A DNA stretch of 64,000 nucleotides, taken from Ectothiorhodospira mobilis. Its GTDB lineage: Bacteria > Pseudomonadota > Gammaproteobacteria > Ectothiorhodospirales > Ectothiorhodospiraceae. Positions 29,283 through 39,395 of this stretch are shown piece after piece (the first letter of the stretch is position 1; every line of letters begins with the position of its first letter). Made by a program: the position numbers and the translations under genes. Below the pieces are notes generated by a model. That model ran no database searches. It was not told where the DNA came from and saw only the letters and a program-made list of their open reading frames with translations. The DNA lies in the NCBI RefSeq assembly GCF_016584115.1, contig NZ_NRSK01000016.1, forward strand, positions 1 through 64,000, in the 5' to 3' direction.

Positions 29283-30437
29283 TCAGCCGCGCTGGTCCAG
29301 GGGCACCCAGGGCTGGTTCTCCGGCCCGATGTAGTTGGCGCTGGGACGGATGATCTTGCCGTCCTGGCGCTGCTCGATGACATGGGCCGCCCAGCCGGCG
29401 GTGCGGGCGATGACGAAGATGGGGGTGAACAGGGGCGTGGGGATGCCCATCATGTGGTAGGACACCGCCGAGAACCAGTCCAGATTGGGGAACATCTTCT
29501 TCACCTCCCACATGACCGATTCCAGGCGTTCGGCCACCTGGTACATGCGCATGTCCCCCTGGGCCTCGGAGAGGCGGCGGGCCACGTCCTTGATGACGCG
29601 GTTGCGCGGATCGGAGAGGGTGTAGACCGGATGGCCGAAGCCGATGACGATCTCCTTGCGGGCGATGCGTTCGCGGATGTCCGCCTCCGCCTCGTCGGCA
29701 TCGTGGTAGCGCAGCTGGATATCGCAGGCCACCTCGTTGGCGCCGCCGTGCTTGGGTCCGCGCAGGGCGCCGATGGCGCCGGTGAGGGCGGAGTAGATGT
29801 CGGAGTTGGTGCCGGCCACCACGCGGGCGGTGAAGGTGGAGGCGTTGAACTCGTGCTCGGCGTAGAGGTTGAGGGAGGTGTGCATGGCCCGCACCCAGTC
29901 TTCCGAGGGGGCCTTGCCGTGCATCAGGTGCAGGAAGTGGCCGCCGATACTGTCGTCGTCGGTCTCCACGTCGATGCGCCGGCCGTGGTGGGCGAAGTGG
30001 TACCAGTAGAGCAGGGCGGAACCCAGGCAGGCCAGCAGGCGGTCGGCGATGAGCCGTGCCCCGGCCACGTTCATGTCCTCCTTCTCCAGCTCCAGGGTGC
30101 CCAGCAGGGAGACGCTGGTGCGCAGCACGTCCATGGGGTGGGCGGAGGGGGGGATCTGCTCCAGGGTGGTGCGCAGGGCCGCCGGCAGGCCGCGCATGGA
30201 GCGCAGCTGGGCCTTGTAGCGGGCCAGTTCGGCGCGGTTGGGCAGGGTGCCGTGCACCAGCAGGTAGGCGATCTCCTCGAATTCCGCCTGGTCGGCGAAG
30301 TCCAGGATGTCGTAGCCACGGTAGTGCAGGTCGTTGCCGGTGCGGCCCACGGTGCAGATGGCGGTGTTGCCGGCGACCGTGCCCGACAGGGCCACCGATT
30401 TCTTCGGCTTGGGCTTGGTGTTTTCGGTCTCAGTCAT
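29283..30437 (-). CDS. prpC: 2-Methylcitrate synthase
   Basis: Condenses propionyl-CoA with oxaloacetate. The protein is 384 aa and has the citrate-synthase fold without the N-terminal extension of GltA. Catalytic His residues lie in [16 protein letters not shown] (about residues 192-207) and [14 protein letters not shown]; the Asp lies in [20 protein letters not shown]. Methylcitrate rather than citrate synthase is assigned from its place between prpB and prpD. It starts 16 bp after prpB. Confidence 0.96.
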   Translation of the reverse strand: MTETENTKPKPKKSVALSGTVAGNTAICTVGRTGNDLHYRGYDILDFADQAEFEEIAYLLVHGTLPNRAELARYKAQLRSMRGLPAALRTTLEQIPPSAHPMDVLRTSVSLLGTLELEKEDMNVAGARLIADRLLACLGSALLYWYHFAHHGRRIDVETDDDSIGGHFLHLMHGKAPSEDWVRAMHTSLNLYAEHEFNASTFTARVVAGTNSDIYSALTGAIGALRGPKHGGANEVACDIQLRYHDADEAEADIRERIARKEIVIGFGHPVYTLSDPRNRVIKDVARRLSEAQGDMRMYQVAERLESVMWEVKKMFPNLDWFSAVSYHMMGIPTPLFTPIFVIARTAGWAAHVIEQRQDGKIIRPSANYIGPENQPWVPLDQRG

Positions 30438-30453
30438 CGCTCGATTCTCCGTC

Positions 30454-31338
30454 TTAGCCGCCTTTGCGGAACAGCTGGTCCAGTTTTTCTTCGTAGGCGT
30501 GATAGCCCAGGTGCTCGTAGAGCTCGGCCCGGGTCTGCATGGTATCCAGCACCCCCTGCTGGGTGCCGTCGCGGCGGATGGCCTCGTAGACGTTGAGGGC
30601 CGCCTGGTTCATGGCGCGGAAGGCCGACAGGGGGTAGAGCACCAGGCCCACCCCGGAGCCCTTGAGTTCATCCACGGTGAACAGGGGGGTGCTGCCGAAT
30701 TCCGTGATGTTGGCCAGCACCGGCACCGGCACCGCCTCCACGAACTGCCGGTACTGCTCCAGGGAGGTCATGGCCTCGGGGAAGATCATGTCGGCCCCGG
30801 CCTCGACGCAGGCCACGGCCCGCTCGATGGCCGAGTCCATGCCCTCCACGGCCAGGGCGTCGGTGCGGGCCATGATGACAAAGTCGTTGCGCCGGGCGTC
30901 GGCGGCGGCGCGGATGCGGTCCACCATCTCGTCCTTGCCGACGATGGCCTTGCCGGGCCGGTGGCCGCAGCGCTTGGACTGCACCTGGTCCTCGATGTGG
31001 CAGCCGGCGGCCCCGGCCCGTTCCAGTTCCCGCACGGTGCGGGCGATGTTGAAGGCGCTGGAACCGAAGCCCGTGTCCGCGTCCACCAGCAGGGGCACGT
31101 CGGTGACGTAGGTGATGCGGCGCACATCTTCCAGTACGTCGTGCAGGGTGCTGATACCCAGGTCCGGCAGGGCCAGGGAGCCGGCGGCGACGCCGCCCCC
31201 GGAGAGGTACAGGGCGCGGTAGCCCACGTGCTCGGCCATGAGGGCGTGGTAGGCGTTGATGGCCCCCACCACCTGCAGCGGCTGTTCCTCTTCGACGGCG
31301 CGCCGCAATCGGGCGCCGGGCGTGGATGCTTGCGTCAT
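30454..31338 (-). CDS. prpB: 2-Methylisocitrate lyase
   Basis: Cleaves 2-methylisocitrate to pyruvate and succinate. The protein is 294 aa, of the isocitrate-lyase/PEP-mutase superfamily. It shows [20 protein letters not shown] (Mg2+ site), the catalytic loop Cys in [10 protein letters not shown] (about residues 122-131) and [11 protein letters not shown] good ribosome site (TAAGGAG) precedes the ATG at 31338. The gene opens the structural part of the prp run, 119 bp after the GntR regulator. Confidence 0.97.
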   Translation of the reverse strand: MTQASTPGARLRRAVEEEQPLQVVGAINAYHALMAEHVGYRALYLSGGGVAAGSLALPDLGISTLHDVLEDVRRITYVTDVPLLVDADTGFGSSAFNIARTVRELERAGAAGCHIEDQVQSKRCGHRPGKAIVGKDEMVDRIRAAADARRNDFVIMARTDALAVEGMDSAIERAVACVEAGADMIFPEAMTSLEQYRQFVEAVPVPVLANITEFGSTPLFTVDELKGSGVGLVLYPLSAFRAMNQAALNVYEAIRRDGTQQGVLDTMQTRAELYEHLGYHAYEEKLDQLFRKGG

Positions 31339-31457
31339 AAATACTCCTTACTCATGCGAACATGCAAAGAAAAGGGATGTCTGGGTGCCGTTCCTGCATC
31401 CCTGGCATCCGGGATGCGCCGCGGGCCCCGTCACCAGGGCAGGGGACCGCCAAGGGC

Positions 31458-32186
31458 CTAACCCGCCTCGCTCAGGTCCGGGTCGGACCGGCGGGTGAGG
31501 GAGTCCTGGGCGTCGAAGAGCATCTCCACGTTCACCCGCGAGCTGCGGATGTGCCGGCGCATGATGAGCTCGGCCATCTCCGGGTCACGGTCGGCGATGG
31601 CCTCGACGATGTGGCCGTGTTCACGGAAGGCGATCAGGGCCCGGGCACTGGCCATGCCGAACTGGTACCGGTACATGCGCATCAGGTGGTACAGGTCGTT
31701 GCACAGCAGTTGCACGAGGCGCTGGTTGCCGCTGGCCTGGACGATGCGGAAGTGGAAGTCCAGGTCGCCCTCTTTCTGAAAGTAGGCGATGCCCTCCTGC
31801 AGCTCCCCCCGCTGTTCGTGCTGCTTGAGCAGCCGGCGCAGGTGCTCCAGCTCCTTCTCGGTGATGCGCTCCGCCGCCAGACGCGCCGCCATGCCCTCCA
31901 GGGCCTCCCGCAGGATATACAGCTCCAGCAGGTCTTCCTGGCTGAGGGAGACCACCCGGGCGCCCACATTGGCACGCCGCTCCACCAGGTGGCAGGCCTC
32001 CAGGCGGCCCATGGCGTCCCGCAGGGGCCCGCGGCTGATGCCGTATTCCGTCGCCAGCTCCGGTTCGCTGATCTTGCTGCCGGCGGGGATCTCGCCTTCC
32101 ACGATGGCATTGCGCAGCCGGGTGAAGACCCGGTCCGCCAGGGTCACGCCCTGCTCGCCTGCTTGCTGATCGGTGTAGGGTGCCAT
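31458..32186 (-). CDS. GntR-family (FCD) regulator of the propionate genes
   Basis: The ATG at 32186 gives 242 aa. Residues ~13-80 are a GntR winged helix (VFTRLRNAIVEGEIPAGSKI, SEPELATEYGISRGPLRDAM). The C-terminal FCD ligand domain has the His/Asp metal positions (DLDFHFRIVQASGN, EHGHIVEAI, MRRHIRSSR). It lies directly upstream of prpB on the same strand. The perfect dyad ATTGTTAACAAT at 32197-32208, 11 bp before its start, is a probable autoregulatory operator. It takes the place of the sigma-54 PrpR of enterics; 2-methylcitrate as ligand is inferred. Confidence 0.92.
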   Translation of the reverse strand: MAPYTDQQAGEQGVTLADRVFTRLRNAIVEGEIPAGSKISEPELATEYGISRGPLRDAMGRLEACHLVERRANVGARVVSLSQEDLLELYILREALEGMAARLAAERITEKELEHLRRLLKQHEQRGELQEGIAYFQKEGDLDFHFRIVQASGNQRLVQLLCNDLYHLMRMYRYQFGMASARALIAFREHGHIVEAIADRDPEMAELIMRRHIRSSRVNVEMLFDAQDSLTRRSDPDLSEAG

Positions 32187-32196
32187 GTCGGATCCG

Positions 32197-32208
32197 ATTG
32201 TTAACAAT
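32197..32208. promoter_or_regulatory. Palindromic operator candidate for the GntR regulator
   Basis: ATTGTTAACAAT is a perfect 12-bp palindrome of the TTGTTAACAA type, immediately upstream of the regulator gene. A second GTTAAC core follows at 32214-32219, inside a CAGG...CCTG dyad. FCD-family GntR proteins commonly bind such TNGTnnnACNA-like sites. Confidence 0.6.
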
Positions 32209-32320
32209 ATCAGGTTAACAGGCCTGAAAATCCGGGTAAACCCCGGGGTTTGATGACAATCTCAGGACTATGGTTATTCCCGTCCGGTCCGTATGGGGCT
32301 GGGCGAGCGGGCGGGCCTTG

Positions 32321-32343
32321 GGCGGCCCCCCGAGGGGGCCGCC
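32321..32343 (-). terminator. Hairpin downstream of prpE
   Basis: GGCGGCCCCC (32321-32330) and GGGGGCCGCC (32334-32343) form a perfect 10-bp stem just after the prpE stop. No T tract is seen in the direction of prpE, so termination strength is uncertain. Confidence 0.4.
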
Positions 32344-32365
32344 GCCGCGAGGGGAAGGGCCGGCC

Positions 32366-34273
32366 TCAGCCGGCGGTCTGCTTGGCCTCGGCGTAGCCGA
32401 TGCGGCCCAGCTGCTGCTGGATCTCGTCCAGGATGGCCGGATCGTCGATGGTGGCCGGGGCCTGGTAGGGCTCGTTGTCCGCGATCTTGCGCATGACCGC
32501 CCGCAGGATCTTCCCGGAGCGGGTCTTGGGCAGCCGGTTCACCACCGCCACCAGCTTGAAGGCGGCCACGGGGCCGATCTGATCCCGCACCCGCTCCACC
32601 AGTTCCCGGCGCAGGTCGTCTTCGGCCAGGTCCACACCGCTTTTCATCACCACCAGCCCCATGGGCAGGGAGCCCTTGAGCGGGTCCTGCACACCGATGA
32701 CGGCGCACTCGGCCACCGCCGGATGGCTGGCCAGGACCTCCTCCATGGCCCCGGTGGAGAGGCGGTGGCCGGCCACGTTGATGGTGTCGTCGATGCGGCC
32801 CATGACATAGAGGAAACCCTCCTCGTCCAGGTAACCGGAGTCGCCGGTGAGGTAGTAGCCGGGCTGGGCGCTGAGATAGGCCTGGTGGAAGCGCTCGTCG
32901 TTCTGCCACAGGGTGGGCAGGCAGGCCGGGGGCAGGGGCAGCTGGATCATGATGCGGCCCATCTGCCCGGCGGGGACCTGTTGGCCGTGGTCATCCAGGA
33001 TCTGCACGTTGTAGCCCGGCACGGGCTTGCCGGCGCTGCCGGGGTGGATGGGCAGCTGCTCGATGCCCAGGAAGTTGCCGGCGATGGCCCAGCCCGTCTC
33101 CGTCTGCCACCAATGGTCGATGACCGGCCGCTGCAGGATCTCCCCGGCCCAGTTGAGGGTGTCGGGATCACAGCGCTCCCCGGCCAGGAACAGGGCGCGG
33201 AAGCCGGAGAGGTCGTAGCGCTTGAGGTGCTCCGCCTTCGGGTCCTCCTTCTTGATGGCGCGGAAGGCGGTGGGGGCGGTGAACATGGTGGCCACCCCAT
33301 GCTCCTGGATCACCCGCCAGAAGGCCCCGGGGTCCGGGGTGCCCACCGGCTTGCCCTCATAGACCACGGTGGTGCAGCCGTAGAGCAGGGGCGCATAGAC
33401 GATGTAGGAGTGGCCCACCACCCAGCCCACGTCGGAGGCCGCCCAGAAGACCTCCCCCGGCTCCATGCCGTAGATGTGCTTCATGCTCCAGTGCAGGGCC
33501 ACGGCATGGCCGCCGTTGTCCCGCACCACGCCCTTGGGTTTGCCGGTGGTGCCGGAGGTGTAGAGGATGTAGAGGGGGTCGGTGGCCTCCACCGGCACGC
33601 AGGGGTGGGGCTCCACATCCTGCACCGCTTCGTTCCAGTCCAGGTCCCGCCCCGGCACCAGCTCCCCGGGGCACTGGGGACGCTGCAGGATGACGCAGTG
33701 TTCGGGCTTGTGCTCGGCCATCTCGATGGCCTTGTCCAGCAGCGGCTTGTAGGGCACCACCCGGCTGGGTTCGATGCCGCAGGAGCCACCCACCATCACC
33801 CGGGGCTTGGCGTCGTTGATGCGGGTGCACAGCTCATTGGCGGAAAAGCCCCCGAACACCACCGAGTGGATGGCCCCCAGGCGGGCGCAGGCCAGCATGG
33901 CCACCAGGGCCTCGGACACCATGGGCATGTAGATGATCACGCGGTCGCCCTTCTCCACCCCCAGGCGGGCGAGGCCGCCGGCGAACAGGGCCACCTGCCG
34001 CTGCAGTTCCCGGTAGGTGATGACCCGCTTGGTCTGGGCCACGGGGCTGTCGTAGATGATGGCGGGCTGGTCGCCGCGGCCCTGGTCCACATGCCGGTCC
34101 ACGGCGTTGTAGCAGGTGTTGAGCTGGCCGCCGGCGAACCAGCGGTAGAAGGGGGCATGGTCATCATCCAGAACCCGGTCCCAGGGCCGGTCCCAGTGGA
34201 TGGCCTGGGCCGCCTCGGCCCAGAACCCCTCCGGATCTCTCACCGCGCGGTCGTATACCTCTGCATAACCCAT
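32366..34273 (-). CDS. prpE: Propionate-CoA ligase
   Basis: Activates propionate to propionyl-CoA through propionyl-AMP. ATG 34273, behind AGGAGCGAGTC, gives 635 aa (MGYAEVYDRAVRDPEGFWAE). The Acs-family adenylation motifs are present: YILYTSGTTGKPKGVVRDNG (about residues 236-255), WWQTETG, YLTGDSG and the C-terminal catalytic Lys in PKTRSGKILR. PrpE is preferred over acetyl-CoA synthetase because it heads the prp run and because of the PrpE-like VRDNGG after the P-loop. It may be transcribed on its own promoter in 34274-34599. Confidence 0.95.
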   Translation of the reverse strand: MGYAEVYDRAVRDPEGFWAEAAQAIHWDRPWDRVLDDDHAPFYRWFAGGQLNTCYNAVDRHVDQGRGDQPAIIYDSPVAQTKRVITYRELQRQVALFAGGLARLGVEKGDRVIIYMPMVSEALVAMLACARLGAIHSVVFGGFSANELCTRINDAKPRVMVGGSCGIEPSRVVPYKPLLDKAIEMAEHKPEHCVILQRPQCPGELVPGRDLDWNEAVQDVEPHPCVPVEATDPLYILYTSGTTGKPKGVVRDNGGHAVALHWSMKHIYGMEPGEVFWAASDVGWVVGHSYIVYAPLLYGCTTVVYEGKPVGTPDPGAFWRVIQEHGVATMFTAPTAFRAIKKEDPKAEHLKRYDLSGFRALFLAGERCDPDTLNWAGEILQRPVIDHWWQTETGWAIAGNFLGIEQLPIHPGSAGKPVPGYNVQILDDHGQQVPAGQMGRIMIQLPLPPACLPTLWQNDERFHQAYLSAQPGYYLTGDSGYLDEEGFLYVMGRIDDTINVAGHRLSTGAMEEVLASHPAVAECAVIGVQDPLKGSLPMGLVVMKSGVDLAEDDLRRELVERVRDQIGPVAAFKLVAVVNRLPKTRSGKILRAVMRKIADNEPYQAPATIDDPAILDEIQQQLGRIGYAEAKQTAG

Positions 34274-35883
<1,610 letters not shown>

Positions 35884-35972
35884 GGCGCGCAGCGACTTCG
35901 CCCCGCCCCCGGCCTTTCTCCTACAATGGGATGATTGTTCGTTAAGGCGCGAATGTGCCGGGAGGTCTTCTC

Positions 35973-36593
35973 ATGAAGCCAGTACAGCCGATCCCGTTCC
36001 GTCCCCTGATCACCGTCTGTGCCCTCGCGGCGCTGCTGGCGGCCCCCGCCCTGGCCACGGCCCAGTATCAGGGTCAGGGCCAGATGGGGCAGGGCCAGAT
36101 GGGGCAGGGCGGAGGCCCCGGCCAGCAGGGCATGGGCCCCTCCGGCGGCCGCGGCCAGGGCAACATGGGGCAGGGCATGGCGCAGCTGGAGGAGGACCTG
36201 GATCTCACCCGTGAGCAGCGCCCCCTGTGGGAAGCATTCATGGGGCACCTGGGACCGCGCATGGCCCCGGAGCAGCGGGACATGCGCCGTCAGGCCATGG
36301 GGGACACCGGTTTCCTGACCCGCATGCGCAACCGGGCCGCCATGGCCGAGGCCCGGGCGGAGGAGGCGCGGGAGGCCCGGAACGCGGCGGAGCGCCTCTA
36401 TGAGTCCCTCACCCCGGATCAGCGCCGGATCCTGGACGAGGCCCCCACCCCCTGGGAGCGCATGGAGGGCAGCAACACCGGTCCCTCCGGTCAGGGACGC
36501 GGCCCCGGCGGCGGTAACGCGGACCGCGGGGGGCCGCCCCAGGACCGTGGTCCGGGACAGGGACCGCGCTGGCAGGAGGATAACGCGCAGTAG
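35973..36593 (+). CDS. Periplasmic Spy/CpxP-like LTxxQ protein
   Basis: A 206-aa exported protein. ATG 35973 follows GGAGGTCTTCTC and gives a signal peptide ending ALATA. After a Gln/Gly/Met-rich low-complexity stretch (repeats of GQGQMGQ, residues ~38-75) comes a helical domain with LDLTREQRPLWEAFM and LTPDQRRILDE. These are the two LTxxQ-type repeats of the Spy/CpxP chaperone family. The C-terminus is again Gly/Pro/Gln-rich. An envelope-stress or metal-related role is suggested by family only. Confidence 0.75.
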   Translation: MKPVQPIPFRPLITVCALAALLAAPALATAQYQGQGQMGQGQMGQGGGPGQQGMGPSGGRGQGNMGQGMAQLEEDLDLTREQRPLWEAFMGHLGPRMAPEQRDMRRQAMGDTGFLTRMRNRAAMAEARAEEAREARNAAERLYESLTPDQRRILDEAPTPWERMEGSNTGPSGQGRGPGGGNADRGGPPQDRGPGQGPRWQEDNAQ

Positions 36594-36684
36594 TCCCGCC
36601 GCCCGTCCCGGGGGAGGGCTTCTCCTCCGGGCGGGAAGCCCCCCGCACGCCCCCTCCATCCCGTCCCCGAGGTCATCCGGACCC

Positions 36685-37053
36685 ATGGCACCCGTAACAC
36701 GCGCCTCCCTGGCGGATACCGTCCTCTCCCATCTCCTGGCCCCCTGGTGCCTGCGCGCCATGCCCCGGACCACCCCGGAGCAGCGCCTGGCCCGGGCCGT
36801 CTGGTGCCGGGACCACTGCGCCACCTTCGCCGGGCGCTGGATCCTCGTCGCCTTCGGCCTGTGGCTGGTGCAGATCTCCCCCCTGGGGTTCCTCTTCGTC
36901 TGGGGTCCGGTGCCGGTGCTGGCCCTGCTGTTCCCCCTGGCCTTTATCCTGGGCATCGGCCATCTGGTGGCCCAGATCGTGTCCCAGAAACGGGCCGGTC
37001 CGCCCCCCATCGACCCGCCGGTGGAGCAGGACGGGGACCGGCACCGGGACTGA
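36685..37053 (+). CDS. Hypothetical membrane protein
   Basis: A 122-aa protein from ATG 36685. The N-terminal half is amphipathic, with a Cys-Trp-rich stretch (TPEQRLARAVWCRDHCATFA). It is followed by two TM segments, WILVAFGLWLVQISPLGFLF and VPVLALLFPLAFILGIGHLV, and a short polar tail. The strong ribosome sites of neighbouring genes are lacking here. No family is recognised. It stands convergent to the telA-like gene, separated by a 74-bp spacer. Confidence 0.6.
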   Translation: MAPVTRASLADTVLSHLLAPWCLRAMPRTTPEQRLARAVWCRDHCATFAGRWILVAFGLWLVQISPLGFLFVWGPVPVLALLFPLAFILGIGHLVAQIVSQKRAGPPPIDPPVEQDGDRHRD

Positions 37054-37127
37054 TCCCCCGGGGCGGGTGAGGGGCGTTTCCGGGGCCCCTCCCACCCAGG
37101 GTGCGACCCGTCCCCGCCCTGAGCAGG

Positions 37128-38306
37128 TCAGACCGGCCGGTCCGCCTGCGCGGCGTTGCCCCGGTCCATGCGCCGGATGGCCTGGGTGCCCTCCGAGGCC
37201 AGGTGCTCGAGCCGGTCGATCTGGGCATCCAGCCGGGGCAGGGCCTCGCGGCGGTAGCGGGACACCTCGTCGATGGCCCCCACCACGTCCGCGAAGGCCT
37301 GCTCCAGCTTTTCCATGTCCAGCACCGTGGAGGCCGCCCGGTTCTGGATCTCCACCCCCTGACCGCGCAGGGCCTGGGCGGTACCGGCGATGAGGTCGGA
37401 GGTGGTGGTGTTCAGGGCCTCCACCCGGTCCAGCACCAGGCGCTGGTTGGCCAGGGCCAGGGCCACGGTCACCGCCACGTTGAGGGCGGAGACGGTGACG
37501 TTGATGGCCCGGTCCACGCCGCGCATGAGCTCGCGGTTGTTGCGGATCACCACCTCCAGGGCCAGGATCCCCTGCTGGCTCACGGTGAGCTGCTGCTGCA
37601 GGTCCACAATGCGCTGGCGCAGGGGGAAGAGCAGTTCCTCCTGCAGGAAGCGCTTCTGCCCATCCCCGTCCTCCCATTCCGCGATCTTCTCCGTCAGCCG
37701 CCGGTCGATGAGCCGCCCCAGGGCCACCTGGCGGCGGAGCTGCTCCAGACTCTCCCGCAGGGACTGCTGGTCATCCGCCAGGGTGAGGTTGTCCCGGTGC
37801 AGCATGTCCCGCCCCGCCTCCAGGTCCTTGAGGATATGGTCCAGGGCCTCCTGGGCGGTCTCAAACTTGTGGAAGTAGCGCTTGATGGGGGAGGCCATCC
37901 CCGGCAGCCGGGACAACAGGCCGGCCAGGCCGCGGCCCTGGAGGTTATGCCGTTTCGGGTCCAGGGCCTCCATGCGTTCCCGCAGGGACAGCAGGGTTTG
38001 GGCCACCGGACCGCCTTCGTCCCCCTGGTGGGCCAGCTTGCGCAGGGGGGTCTTGAGCATCTCGCTGCGGTGGGCCGCCTGGCGCTGCACCTCCAGCCCC
38101 ATCTCGTCCACCGCCTGGCGCTGACGCGGATCCCCGTTCCCCGCCAGCACCTGCTCCAGGAACCCTTCCGCCCGCTGCACCAGTTCCGGGTCGTCCTCGA
38201 TGCCCCCGGGATCGCTCTCCTCCTTCACCCGGGATTCGATCTCCTGCGCCGGGGGCAGGGAGAGATTGAGGGCATCGCCCCCGGCATCGTCCTGCGCTGT
38301 ACTCAT
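37128..38306 (-). CDS. telA: TelA-family (toxic anion resistance-like) protein
   Basis: A 392-aa, almost entirely helical cytoplasmic protein of the TelA/KlaA family (named for tellurite resistance). The family core includes SPIKRYFHKFETAQEALDHI (about residues 143-162), LEAGRDMLHRDN, and the conserved stretch SALNVAVTVALALANQRLVL (about 283-302). It lies upstream of a membrane coiled-coil gene on the same strand (92-bp gap), a pairing also seen as TelA/XpaC in other bacteria. A real role in tellurite resistance is not implied; envelope-stress roles are more likely. Confidence 0.85.
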   Translation of the reverse strand: MSTAQDDAGGDALNLSLPPAQEIESRVKEESDPGGIEDDPELVQRAEGFLEQVLAGNGDPRQRQAVDEMGLEVQRQAAHRSEMLKTPLRKLAHQGDEGGPVAQTLLSLRERMEALDPKRHNLQGRGLAGLLSRLPGMASPIKRYFHKFETAQEALDHILKDLEAGRDMLHRDNLTLADDQQSLRESLEQLRRQVALGRLIDRRLTEKIAEWEDGDGQKRFLQEELLFPLRQRIVDLQQQLTVSQQGILALEVVIRNNRELMRGVDRAINVTVSALNVAVTVALALANQRLVLDRVEALNTTTSDLIAGTAQALRGQGVEIQNRAASTVLDMEKLEQAFADVVGAIDEVSRYRREALPRLDAQIDRLEHLASEGTQAIRRMDRGNAAQADRPV

Positions 38307-38398
38307 GGACCACCTCGTTGACAGGGCCGGCCCGGGGCCGGCTGGAAAGGGAAGGGCGGGCCGCCGTCCGCAGGCGTCGGAAGGCCTTCCGGCGGCAT

Positions 38399-39334
38399 TC
38401 AGGAAGAATGGTCGTAGCGGTGGGCCTGGTCCACGAAGCGGCGCAGGTCCTCCAGGGCCTGTTCCGCCGCCACGCCGGCCCGGGGGCGCTGGGTGTTCAG
38501 CGCCGATACCGCCACCGCGGCGTCATCCAGGGCGGTGAGGGCGGCCTCGTTGCGGGCCTTCAGCTCCCGCAGGCGGGCCTCCGTGGTCTCCACCAGTTCC
38601 ATGCGCCGCTCCAGGGCCCGGCGCTCCCCGTCGGCCAGGGCCGGTTGCGCCAGGCGGCGGCGCACCTCTTCGGTGTCCACCCCCAGGATGCCCCGGGCCA
38701 CCGAGGCCATGGTGTGGAGTTGATCCACGCCGGACCAGGCCACCTCCCCCACCAGTTTGCGGGAGCGCTCATGGGTCAGCTCCCGGGGGTCGAACTTGCC
38801 GTCCAGGAGCTGGTTCACATGGCCGTAGCGGGTATAGAGCCGGTCCGCCTGGGGGGCCAGGTCCGGGCGGCGGGCCTGCAGCAGCCGCCCCTTGGCCTCG
38901 CACAGGGCGAGGACAACGTCATCGGCGTCCACCGGTGGTCGTTGCGGGTCCAGCACCGCCAGGCCCGCCTCCCGGGCCTTCTGTTCCTGTTCTGCCCGTT
39001 CCCGCTCGGCGGCGGCCCGGGCCCGGGCCTCCCGCTGGCGTCGCGCCCGGCGCGCCCGCCCGCGACGCCAGGCCCGCTCCACCGGGATCTCCACGGCGAT
39101 GGCCAGCAGACCGGCCACCCAGCCCCCCAGGGAGGCCCCGAAACCGCCCCACAGGGAGGTGAGCCAGAGCACCAGGGCGAGGAAGGGGAACAGCAGCCAG
39201 TAGCGCAGCAGCACCTGCCAGCGGCGCGGCGGATCGATGGGCAGCGCCAGGCGCGGCTCCATCAGCCCCAGGATCAGCCAGGGCAGGCAGGAGAGGAAGA
39301 GACCGTAGGCGAAGCCTTGGAGAAATGCGAACAT
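38399..39334 (-). CDS. Membrane protein with coiled coil, partner of TelA
   Basis: 311 aa. The N-terminus has two or three TM segments (GFAYGLFLSCLPWLILGLME; YWLLFPFLALVLWLTSLWGG; SLGGWVAGLLAIAVEIPVE). Then comes a strongly basic Arg/Ala coiled coil (residues ~88-125) and a helical cytoplasmic domain (EVAWSGVDQLHTMASVARGI to the end). It is transcribed just ahead of telA, with probable co-expression. It occupies the place of the XpaC-type partner in TelA loci, but I cannot confirm that family from sequence alone. Confidence 0.75.
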   Translation of the reverse strand: MFAFLQGFAYGLFLSCLPWLILGLMEPRLALPIDPPRRWQVLLRYWLLFPFLALVLWLTSLWGGFGASLGGWVAGLLAIAVEIPVERAWRRGRARRARRQREARARAAAERERAEQEQKAREAGLAVLDPQRPPVDADDVVLALCEAKGRLLQARRPDLAPQADRLYTRYGHVNQLLDGKFDPRELTHERSRKLVGEVAWSGVDQLHTMASVARGILGVDTEEVRRRLAQPALADGERRALERRMELVETTEARLRELKARNEAALTALDDAAVAVSALNTQRPRAGVAAEQALEDLRRFVDQAHRYDHSS

Positions 39335-39395
39335 GAAGGGGAGTGTACCGAATCCATCCCTTCTGGCCAGGGGATAGATCCACTATCATTCCAGA

